Positions 26,096 through 33,543 of a stretch of DNA of 62,149 nucleotides are shown here, in pieces; position 1 is the stretch's first letter, and every line of letters starts with the position of its first letter. The notes below the pieces were generated by a model that worked only from the letters and a program-made list of their open reading frames with translations, had not been told where the DNA came from and did not search any database. The stretch is from a bacterium (GTDB lineage Bacteria; Cyanobacteriota; Vampirovibrionia; Gastranaerophilales; Gastranaerophilaceae), in contig JAFUXT010000042.1 of the NCBI GenBank assembly GCA_017470815.1, positions 1-62,149 on the forward strand, written 5' to 3'. Both the position numbers and the translations under genes were made by a program.

Positions 26096-27520
26096 TTAAT
26101 CCTTTAGTGACAATGTTATATCATTAATAACTTGTTTCAAATCTATATCCGTTTTTATTTTTTCTTCAATAACATCTCTGCAGGAATATATAACAGTAGA
26201 ATGTTTTTTGTTGAAAAAATCTCCTATACTTTCATAACTCATTTTTAGTATTTCCCTGCACAAGTAGAGGGCAATCTGACGCGCTTTTGCAACTTTTTGA
26301 TTTCTTGCACTTCCTTTTAAATCTTTTACGCTAACATCAAAATACTGTGCAACTTTTTCTGCCAACAAATCAGGAGTAATTTCACGCTTTTTCATCTCAA
26401 GATTCAGCGCTTTTTGAGCAGTTTCTATATTTACATCTGCTTCAAACACTTCTGCATAGGCACTAACCTTATTAAATGCACCTTTTAGTTCTCTTACATT
26501 GTTGGTGAAATTTTGCGCAATATACTCAAAAACTTCATCAGTAGCATTTACATTGAGCTCCTGAGCGTAAGCCTTTACTATCCTAAATCTTGTGTCATAA
26601 TCAGGAGATACTATATTTACAACTAAACCCATTTCAAAACGGGTACGCAATCTGTCATCAAGATTTGGTATATCTTTTGGTTGTCTGTCAGATGCAATTA
26701 CTATTTGCTTATTGTTCGTATATAAAGCCTGAAATGTGCTGAAAAAATCCTGCATTGTTTTTGCTTTTGACTCTATAAATTGAATGTCATCCATCAAAAG
26801 AACATCAATATTTTCAAATTTTTGTCTGAATTTTCGCATTTGAACATTGTTACAGTCATTTCTTCGCCTGCCGTTTGGAAGTTCATTTAACTGAAAACAT
26901 TTAATCCACTCTTTAAAATATTCTTCCATTCGGACATAGCGCACTTTTAATTTCGTATTAAATAAAATATAATGTCCGATTGCTTGTAACAAGTGTGTTT
27001 TTCCAAGTCCTGATGCCCCATATATAAAAAGCGGATTATATTTTTGTGCAGGACTTTTTGCTACCATAAGAGAAGCATTATATGCAAATTTTGAATTATC
27101 TCCGACAACAAAATTGTCAAATTTCAGATTCAAATTAAGGTTGGCTTCAGACTGCATCTGCGCAAGGGATTTTTTAACTTCCTGCTCTTTTATTTCATCA
27201 TTAGTCTGGCCTGATAAAATTTTTGCTTTTTGTTTTTTTCTTTTTTCAATATACTTTTTGCTCAATTCAGCATCATAATTAAGAGAAAATGAAGCATTAA
27301 CACCTACAACAGCAGAAATAGCATTCTTGAACACTTTAGACCAAGAATTTTTGATTATATCAACAGACATCTGCTGCGGAGAAAGCAGCACAAGAGTATT
27401 ATTTTCTAAATCAACAGCTTCTAAAGGGGTTATCCATGTACTAAACACATGCTCGGGGACAACCTCAATCAATTCCTGTTTAACTTTTGTCCATACTTCT
27501 TTTACTTGTATGATATCCAT
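26096..27520 (-). CDS. dnaA: Chromosomal replication initiator DnaA
   Basis: AAA+ protein that binds oriC boxes and melts the origin. 474 residues. Domain I is KVKQELIEVVPEHVFSTWI, followed by a Lys-rich linker and Walker A GASGLGKT at 168-175. Walker B is DVLLMDDIQFI, the sensor region is DDRLRTRFEMGLV, and the C-terminal HTH has KKHSTVIYSCRDVIEEK. It is paired with ruvA rather than dnaN. The 58-base upstream gap holds no clear TTATNCACA boxes, so an origin beside the gene is not supported by what I see. Confidence 0.98.
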   Translation of the reverse strand: MDIIQVKEVWTKVKQELIEVVPEHVFSTWITPLEAVDLENNTLVLLSPQQMSVDIIKNSWSKVFKNAISAVVGVNASFSLNYDAELSKKYIEKRKKQKAKILSGQTNDEIKEQEVKKSLAQMQSEANLNLNLKFDNFVVGDNSKFAYNASLMVAKSPAQKYNPLFIYGASGLGKTHLLQAIGHYILFNTKLKVRYVRMEEYFKEWIKCFQLNELPNGRRRNDCNNVQMRKFRQKFENIDVLLMDDIQFIESKAKTMQDFFSTFQALYTNNKQIVIASDRQPKDIPNLDDRLRTRFEMGLVVNIVSPDYDTRFRIVKAYAQELNVNATDEVFEYIAQNFTNNVRELKGAFNKVSAYAEVFEADVNIETAQKALNLEMKKREITPDLLAEKVAQYFDVSVKDLKGSARNQKVAKARQIALYLCREILKMSYESIGDFFNKKHSTVIYSCRDVIEEKIKTDIDLKQVINDITLSLKD

Positions 27521-27578
27521 ATAACAATATTATAATAAAGAATTTATCTTTTAAATAAAAAATAAACTTTTGTAATTA

Positions 27579-27881
27579 TTATGATGGAATTTTTGAATTT
27601 TTAGCCACATTTTTAAATAATGAATGTGCAAATTTCAAGCATGTTGCTCCGCCGGCACTAAAAGCCGAACCAATAGCAGCAAATGCACCATCAACAACCT
27701 TTGCGGCAAGGTGAATATGATGAATAGGGTCTGATACCGGAGCACTTGATAGTGCACCTGAGCCTGACAAAGATGTTCCAAGGCTTGAAAGAATTACACC
27801 GTCACGGATATCAGCCTTAGAGGCCTTTGATATTTTTATTTTCGCTCCAAAAGTTTGATTATTTATTGAATTTATTTGCAT
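27579..27881 (-). CDS. Hypothetical protein with N-terminal NNxxFGAK motif
   Basis: 100 residues opening MQINSINNQTFGAKIKIS, the clearest example here of a short shared N-terminal motif (see 1800, 21223, 41818 and 52786). The rest is Gly/Ala/Ser-rich with two weakly hydrophobic helices (VVDGAFAAIGSAFSAGGATC) that could lie at a membrane. There is no classical signal peptide and no lipobox. Good GGGGGA-like ribosome site upstream. It lies on the same strand as dnaA, 58 bases before it. Function unknown. Confidence 0.7.
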   Translation of the reverse strand: MQINSINNQTFGAKIKISKASKADIRDGVILSSLGTSLSGSGALSSAPVSDPIHHIHLAAKVVDGAFAAIGSAFSAGGATCLKFAHSLFKNVAKNSKIPS

Positions 27882-27955
27882 ACTTATTCCCCCTTTTTCC
27901 TCTTTTAAAACCTGTAAAAAAAATTTTTGCCACTTAATTTAATCAATAGAAAAAT

Positions 27956-28102
27956 CTATTTATTTTCTACAACAACATAAACTTTCGCAGGTTTGCCGTT
28001 ACAGTTCTTTTTAAAACGAACTTGATAAGACATAGGCTCTTTTTTGCAACAATCATCTTTTTGATAACCAAACAAAAATTTCATAAATTCCTTACTGTAC
28101 AT
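27956..28102 (-). CDS. Small cysteine-containing basic protein, 48 residues
   Basis: An ORF from ATG 28102 to TAG with GGAGT four bases upstream. The product has a Cys-Cys pair in YQKDDCCKKEP and a third Cys in FKKNCNGKP, then a beta-like end KVYVVVENK. It is highly basic with no signal peptide. It might be a small metal- or nucleic-acid-binding protein, but I do not recognise it. It lies in the 390-base gap between the FGAK-type gene and the second sigma-factor gene. Confidence 0.6.
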   Translation of the reverse strand: MYSKEFMKFLFGYQKDDCCKKEPMSYQVRFKKNCNGKPAKVYVVVENK

Positions 28103-28269
28103 ATTACTCCTTACACACTATCACTATTTAAATACACTACATATATAATAAAACATGTAAATTTATAAATTTGCGCAGCGTTAAAAATTTGTTACAATTG
28201 TTATTAATACATTATCCTTTTTTTTTGGTATTATATTAGTGTATTGTTACAGGTTATAGAAAAATTATT

Positions 28270-28902
28270 ATGTCTGTTGAAGATAAAAAACTAAGAGAAT
28301 ATAAAGATTTAATTGAAATTATTGCAAAGGTGGAGTATCAGAAATTTTCATCGTCGCATCTTATTGAATTACCCGAACTTATAAATATCGGTACGCACGC
28401 TTTATACATATTATTTAAGAATAATGATCCGTCGCATTTTAATAATACCTATCTTTCTACTGCAATAAAGTGGGCTATCAGAAATGAAGTCAGACGCAGA
28501 TACAAATGGTACACACTAAAGAATAAAAGACAGGATGACCCTGAATTTGACAGCGAGGATAAAATTGCCGACAACGATCCTGTTGAAATAAGAGCAGAAG
28601 TTTATAAAAATATATTATCAATTGACGAATTGCAAGATGCCGAAGTCCCGACACAAATAAAGTCAGAGGATAAAAATCCGGAAGAAAGTATTGTGTTTGG
28701 AGAACTTAAAAACGGAATACTTGAAGCAATGGAAAAACTTCCTGCAAGAGAAAAAGAGTTTATTGAATGTAAGTTCTTTAAAGATAAAAAGTTAAGAGAA
28801 ATCGCTGATGAATTTAATATTTCTCAATCAAGGATATCAAGAATAATTCAATCAGGATTAGACAGAATAAAAAAAGACTTGGCAAAACAAGGAATAATAT
28901 AG
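28270..28902 (+). CDS. Sigma-70 family sigma factor, region 2 and region 4 only
   Basis: 210 residues. Region 2-like: LINIGTHALYILFKNNDP and LSTAIKWAIRNEVRRRYKW. Region 4: LPAREKEFIECKFFKDKKLREIADEFNISQSRISRIIQSG, a clear HTH. An acidic linker replaces region 3. It is most like small alternative sigma factors rather than ECF. It heads a tight plus-strand run: gcvPB starts two bases after its stop, then a dehydratase-like gene, a membrane protein and miaA. AT-rich upstream DNA holds candidate promoters but none stands out. Confidence 0.8.
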   Translation: MSVEDKKLREYKDLIEIIAKVEYQKFSSSHLIELPELINIGTHALYILFKNNDPSHFNNTYLSTAIKWAIRNEVRRRYKWYTLKNKRQDDPEFDSEDKIADNDPVEIRAEVYKNILSIDELQDAEVPTQIKSEDKNPEESIVFGELKNGILEAMEKLPAREKEFIECKFFKDKKLREIADEFNISQSRISRIIQSGLDRIKKDLAKQGII

Positions 28903-28904
28903 GG

Positions 28905-30326
28905 ATGAAAACAATATTTGAAAAAAGTAACAATGCAGACGGCATAAATTTTGTAAACGAAACAAAAAAAATTGACTTTCTGCCTGATGAGTTATTGAGA
29001 AACAGTCATTTGAATCTGCCTCAACTATCTGAACTTGATGTAATGCGTCACTATAAAGAGTTATCGGATATGAATTTTTGTATTGAAAAAGGTTTTTACC
29101 CGCTTGGTTCATGCACGATGAAGTATAATCCGAAAGTAAATGAATTTTTGTCATCTCTTGATGGTTTTGATATTCACCCTGATGCTAATGATGATTTTGC
29201 GCAAGGTTCATTAAAACTTATGTATAACCTTGGAAATGCTCTAAAAGAAGTTACAGGTATGGATGCTCTCACCCTTCAGCCATCAGCGGGCGCTCATGGC
29301 GAACTTACAGGAATGATGATTGTCAAAAAATATTTTGATACAATCGGAGAAACAAGAACAAAAGTCATTATCCCTGACAGTGCGCATGGTACAAACCCTG
29401 CAAGTGCTAAAATGGCAGGATTTGATATAATTGAAATTAAGTCAAATGACAAAGGGCAAATCGATATTGATGCTCTTAAATCGGTATTAAACAGTGATGT
29501 TGCCGCAATCATGATGACAAACCCTAATACTCTTGGAATCTTTGAGGAAAAAGTTAAAGAAATTTCGGATGTTATGCATGCAAATGGCTCATTACTTTAT
29601 TATGACGGAGCAAACTTTAACGCAATTATGGGTTATACAAATCCGAAACTTATGGGGTTTGATGTTGTTCACCTTAATTTACACAAAACATTTTCTACTC
29701 CACACGGCGGCGGAGGTCCGGGAGCAGGTGTTGTCGCTGTTGTAAGTAAATTAAAGGATTATCTGCCAAAACCTGTCATTGATTTTGACGGTAAAAAGTA
29801 TTTCAGAAATTATAATATAAAACATTCAATTGGCAGTGTAAAAGATTATTGCGGTAATTTCGGAGTTTTGGTAAGAGCGTATGCTTATATACTTATGATG
29901 GGCAAAAACTTGAAAAATGCTACCGAAAATGCTGTTCTAAACGCGAACTACCTTAAAGAAAAATTAAAAAAATACTATAATTTGCCTTATGATGAACCTT
30001 GTATGCATGAATTTGTCATTACAGGTGAAAAACAAAAGGAAGAAAACGGAGTTTCTACCCTGCATATAGCAAAAGCACTGATGGACGGGAATACTCACCC
30101 TCCAACTGTTTATTTCCCATTAATTGTTCATGAGGCTATGATGATAGAGCCTACCGAATCTGAAAATAAACAGGTTCTTGATGAATTTGTTAGTAATATG
30201 ATTGATATTGCAAATGAATGTAAAATTAATCCTCAAAAGGTGCTTGATTCTCCGTATACAACACCGGTCAAAAAAATTGATGAAGTCAGTGCGGCTCGTC
30301 ATCCGGATTTAAATTTTAAAGGATAG
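28905..30326 (+). CDS. gcvPB: Glycine dehydrogenase (decarboxylating) subunit 2
   Basis: PLP-dependent beta half of the split P-protein of the glycine cleavage system, which decarboxylates glycine and passes the aminomethyl group to the H-protein. 473 residues: GSCTMKYNPKVNE, LQPSAGAHGELTGMMIV, DSAHGTNPASAKMAGF, and the PLP lysine in NLHKTFSTPHGGGGPG. gcvPA, gcvT and gcvH are not in the window. Two-base gap from the sigma gene and two-base gap to the next gene suggest one transcript. Confidence 0.96.
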   Translation: MKTIFEKSNNADGINFVNETKKIDFLPDELLRNSHLNLPQLSELDVMRHYKELSDMNFCIEKGFYPLGSCTMKYNPKVNEFLSSLDGFDIHPDANDDFAQGSLKLMYNLGNALKEVTGMDALTLQPSAGAHGELTGMMIVKKYFDTIGETRTKVIIPDSAHGTNPASAKMAGFDIIEIKSNDKGQIDIDALKSVLNSDVAAIMMTNPNTLGIFEEKVKEISDVMHANGSLLYYDGANFNAIMGYTNPKLMGFDVVHLNLHKTFSTPHGGGGPGAGVVAVVSKLKDYLPKPVIDFDGKKYFRNYNIKHSIGSVKDYCGNFGVLVRAYAYILMMGKNLKNATENAVLNANYLKEKLKKYYNLPYDEPCMHEFVITGEKQKEENGVSTLHIAKALMDGNTHPPTVYFPLIVHEAMMIEPTESENKQVLDEFVSNMIDIANECKINPQKVLDSPYTTPVKKIDEVSAARHPDLNFKG

Positions 30327-30328
30327 AT

Positions 30329-31477
30329 ATGTCAGATAATAATACAAAAATTAAGAAAAAAGTATCATTTCCTCATATGGGAACTGTTAGTTATGCGTGG
30401 TCAGCAGCGTTAAGAATTATTGGCTGTGAGCCTTATGTTGAGCCCTATACAAGTAAGAGAACACTGTCTTTAGGGACAAAACATTCCCCGGAAGCAATTT
30501 GTATTCCTTATAAACTTATTTTGGGGAATTTTATTGAGGCAATCGAAGGCGGTGCAGATTATGTATCAATGATTACATCTCCGGGATGTTGTCGTTTGGG
30601 AGAATATGGCAAATGTATTTCTAATGCACTTAAAGACTTAGGTTATGAAGCAAAATATGTTGAAATGCAACTCTATGATGGCATAAAAGGAATGTATAAC
30701 TATTTAAAAACTGTCAGCGGAACAAATAACATGTTTTTGTTTACAAGGGCGATTTTGATAGCGATGATTAAAACATTTATGCTTGATAATCTTGAAACAA
30801 AACTTTCATATTACAGAGCAAGAGAGATTCACTTCGGAGATGCAGAAAAGCATTACAAAAATGCCCTTAAAATCATTGATGAAAACGATACTATAGTTGG
30901 CTTAAATAAAGCAAAAAAATTAATCGACGAAGAAATGAAAAAAGTTGAAATTAATCCCCAAAAAGATGTGTTATATGTCGATATAACGGGGGAAATTTAC
31001 ATAGTAAATGATGAATTTTCAAATCAAAATATTGAGAGGGAATTGGGCAGAATGGGTGTTCAGGTAAGAAGAAGCCTGACTTTAACAAGTTTTCTAAAAG
31101 ACGCAATCATTCCTAAATTTTTAAGAAAAGGTGAAACTCACTTGCAAAGGGCTTTTCGTCTTGCAAAACCATATCTTATGAGAGATATTGGCGGAGATTC
31201 ATTGGAATGTGTTTCTGATGTTGTTTATGCACAAGAGCGAGGTGCTGATGGCATTATTCACCTTAGTCCTTTCACTTGTATGCCTGAAATTATGTCGCAA
31301 AATATTTTTCCAGCAATGCGAGAAGATTGTGATATCCCAATTTTGGCACTTATTATGGACGAACAAACAGGAAAAGCCGGATATGTCACAAGAATTGAGG
31401 CTTTTGTTGATTTAATGCGCAGAAGAAAGAGAAAACTTCAATCAATTGCTACAGAACAAAAACAGACTGTTTCTTAA
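30329..31477 (+). CDS. 2-hydroxyacyl-CoA dehydratase-like iron-sulfur protein (HgdB/COG3581-like)
   Basis: 382 residues. MITSPGCCRLGEYGKC and HLSPFTCMPEIMSQ carry Cys residues placed like cluster ligands in the D-component/BcrC-like family. GIHPSEAICIPYK-type residues are seen as KHSPEAICIPYKLILGNF. In larger relatives this region is joined to an ATP-dependent activase with an ASKHA fold; that half is absent here and not adjacent. It probably performs a redox step on a CoA or other acyl substrate, or is a stand-alone electron donor; the substrate is unknown. It starts two bases after gcvPB. Confidence 0.75.
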   Translation: MSDNNTKIKKKVSFPHMGTVSYAWSAALRIIGCEPYVEPYTSKRTLSLGTKHSPEAICIPYKLILGNFIEAIEGGADYVSMITSPGCCRLGEYGKCISNALKDLGYEAKYVEMQLYDGIKGMYNYLKTVSGTNNMFLFTRAILIAMIKTFMLDNLETKLSYYRAREIHFGDAEKHYKNALKIIDENDTIVGLNKAKKLIDEEMKKVEINPQKDVLYVDITGEIYIVNDEFSNQNIERELGRMGVQVRRSLTLTSFLKDAIIPKFLRKGETHLQRAFRLAKPYLMRDIGGDSLECVSDVVYAQERGADGIIHLSPFTCMPEIMSQNIFPAMREDCDIPILALIMDEQTGKAGYVTRIEAFVDLMRRRKRKLQSIATEQKQTVS

Positions 31478-31495
31478 AATTAGGAGTTAATTATT

Positions 31496-32233
31496 ATGTT
31501 TAAATTTCTAATTGAAAATTTTAAACGAACAAATGATTGCATAATCCTTGCTACGCCTATGGTTTTGTTTTTTATTGCACTTCAGTGGTATATCGAATCA
31601 AATCAATACAGTCTGTCATCAGTCCCAAGTTATTTATTTTTCTATATAACGCTATGGGTGTTTATAAGCGGATGCTTTGCCGGATGGTTTTATATGGTTA
31701 AGAAGACACTTCAGTTTTCAAAAAAGACTTTTTTATTTGATACTGACAGACTCACTGCGTTATCAAAATTGTTTTCTTGTCTTATAAAAGGTATCGGAAA
31801 ATTCTTTTTGCCAATTTTGGTAGTTGTAGCAAGTTGTTTTGCATTTAATATTATTAAAATGATTTTATTATTCTTTGCTTATACCGACAAATTAAAAGAT
31901 CAATATTATTTAATTTCTGTCATTAGTATTTTTATTGTATATGTTATTGGTTACTTTTTCATATTTTGGATACCTGAAATTGTCTATACATACAAAAATC
32001 CTTTTGTTTCTCTAATAGAATCCGTAAAGAAAGCTATTATAATATTTCCGAAATTGATTATCCCCTATATAATTGTAAGTATTATTATTGCTGTAATTAA
32101 TTTCCTTTTATCAAACAGTCAGACTTATCCATTTTTGTATTTCTTTTTACTTTTAAGTGCATATTATTTTTTGTTGTATTCGGTAATACTGGTATTTAGT
32201 TATTATGAGAGGAATTTCGTTGAAGAAAATTAG
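31496..32233 (+). CDS. Integral membrane protein, six predicted helices
   Basis: 245 residues with hydrophobic segments near 16-33, 42-68, 97-125, 131-160, 175-200 and 205-232. There are no charged catalytic motifs and no transporter signature. AGGAG precedes the ATG. The end overlaps the miaA start. Function not recognised; it could be a small permease or envelope factor. Confidence 0.7.
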   Translation: MFKFLIENFKRTNDCIILATPMVLFFIALQWYIESNQYSLSSVPSYLFFYITLWVFISGCFAGWFYMVKKTLQFSKKTFLFDTDRLTALSKLFSCLIKGIGKFFLPILVVVASCFAFNIIKMILLFFAYTDKLKDQYYLISVISIFIVYVIGYFFIFWIPEIVYTYKNPFVSLIESVKKAIIIFPKLIIPYIIVSIIIAVINFLLSNSQTYPFLYFFLLLSAYYFLLYSVILVFSYYERNFVEEN

Positions 32234-33089
32234 AGTTATTGCAATAGTTGGTCCGACTGCAAGCGGTAAAACTGCTTATAGCATTAAACTCGCAAAAGAA
32301 ATTAATGGGGAAATAATATCTGCTGATTCAAGAATTGTTTATAAGGGATTTAATATTGGAGCTGCAAAACCAACAAATGACGAAATGCAGGGGGTCCCTC
32401 ACTATATGATTGATGTTGTAGAGCCGACATTTGACTATTCAGCAGGCTTATACCAAAAACAAGCATCCGAAATAATACAAGACATAACAAACAGAGGGAA
32501 AATGCCGATAGTTGTTGGAGGAACAGGGTTATATACAGATATATTGCTAAAAGGTTTTGATTTACCCCAAATTTGTCCTGATAAAGATTTGAGGTCTAAA
32601 TTGGACAAACTTTCAACCGTTGAACTCTATTCAGCATTAAAAGAGAATGATGCAGAAGGAGCCGATAGTATCGATTCTAATGATAAGAAAAAAATTATAA
32701 GGGCTCTGGAAATTATATATTCCACAGGCAAAACGCTCAAACAGGCAAGAGGCAAATCACAAAGCAAATACGAAATTGAATGGATTGGTAAAAATTTTGA
32801 ACGTGATGTATTATATCAACGAATTAATAGAAGAGTTGATAAAATGCTTGAAATGGGGCTTATTGAAGAAACAAAAGGTCTGTTAAGCAAATATGGCAGG
32901 GCATACAATATCATAAATACTATTGGATATAAAGAGATAACAGCGTATCTTGATGGCGTATTAACGCTTGACGAGAGTATTGAGTTGTTAAAAAAAAATA
33001 CAAGAAACTATGCAAAACGCCAACTAACATGGTTCAGAAAGAATTCTGAAATTAAATGGGATATTTACCCAGAAAAACTCAAAAAATAA
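32220..33089 (+). CDS. miaA: tRNA dimethylallyltransferase
   Basis: Adds a dimethylallyl group to A37 of tRNAs reading UNN codons. 289 residues from TTG 32220, chosen because GAGAGG sits seven bases upstream; ATG 32205 would add five residues. P-loop VGPTASGKTAYS, ADSRIVYKGFNIGAAKPT, VPHYMIDV and NTIGYKEITAYL are diagnostic, and KNTRNYAKRQLTWFR is the C-terminal tRNA-binding part. It overlaps the preceding membrane protein by 14 bases. Its stop directly abuts the convergent YhcH-type gene. Confidence 0.95.
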   Translation: MKKIRVIAIVGPTASGKTAYSIKLAKEINGEIISADSRIVYKGFNIGAAKPTNDEMQGVPHYMIDVVEPTFDYSAGLYQKQASEIIQDITNRGKMPIVVGGTGLYTDILLKGFDLPQICPDKDLRSKLDKLSTVELYSALKENDAEGADSIDSNDKKKIIRALEIIYSTGKTLKQARGKSQSKYEIEWIGKNFERDVLYQRINRRVDKMLEMGLIEETKGLLSKYGRAYNIINTIGYKEITAYLDGVLTLDESIELLKKNTRNYAKRQLTWFRKNSEIKWDIYPEKLKK

Positions 33090-33533
33090 TTATATTTTTA
33101 TTTTTAAAACAACTTTTTTAACTTCTAATGGGCTTCTATCACAAATTTGCGGGGCATGAGCCTCGTGAGGAAACAGCATTACAAAGTTTAAACCGTCTAA
33201 TTTTATGCATGGATATTTACTGACAGATTGCGAATAAAACGCAATATCTTTTTCTTCATCATAAGGTACATTAACGGATAATTCTGACTTATCCGTATAA
33301 TATATTAATTCACACCCGCTTAAAAGAATTTGAATATCAATATATTTATTGTGAGCCTCAAATTTTCCATCAGAAATCATTTTTGTTGTATATGTTTCAA
33401 TATTTGCATAAATATCATCTGATAAAACAATACGACCTGATTTGATATCAATATTAAGTTTTTTTATAAAATCCTTTGCAACTTTTGGGATATTTGAATA
33501 TATATCTATATTTTCAAGTTTATCTGTAATCAT
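33090..33533 (-). CDS. YhcH/YjgK/YiaL (DUF386) family protein
   Basis: 147 residues of the cupin-like family containing EbgC and YiaL. Marks: GKFEAHNKYIDIQILLSG in the centre and MLFPHEAHAPQICD near the end, with the metal-binding His and Glu. Family members act in sialic acid, plant sugar or galactoside metabolism (anomerase or helper roles). It is the last gene of the wecG-like / transketolase-N / giant prepilin run, ten bases after the prepilin gene. Its exact substrate is unknown. Confidence 0.88.
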   Translation of the reverse strand: MITDKLENIDIYSNIPKVAKDFIKKLNIDIKSGRIVLSDDIYANIETYTTKMISDGKFEAHNKYIDIQILLSGCELIYYTDKSELSVNVPYDEEKDIAFYSQSVSKYPCIKLDGLNFVMLFPHEAHAPQICDRSPLEVKKVVLKIKI

Positions 33534-33543
33534 GGCATCCTCA

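Noticed and set aside
27521..27578. Upstream of dnaA as oriC
   Set aside because: No convincing DnaA boxes, no AT-rich repeat pattern beyond background, and the gap is only 58 bases.
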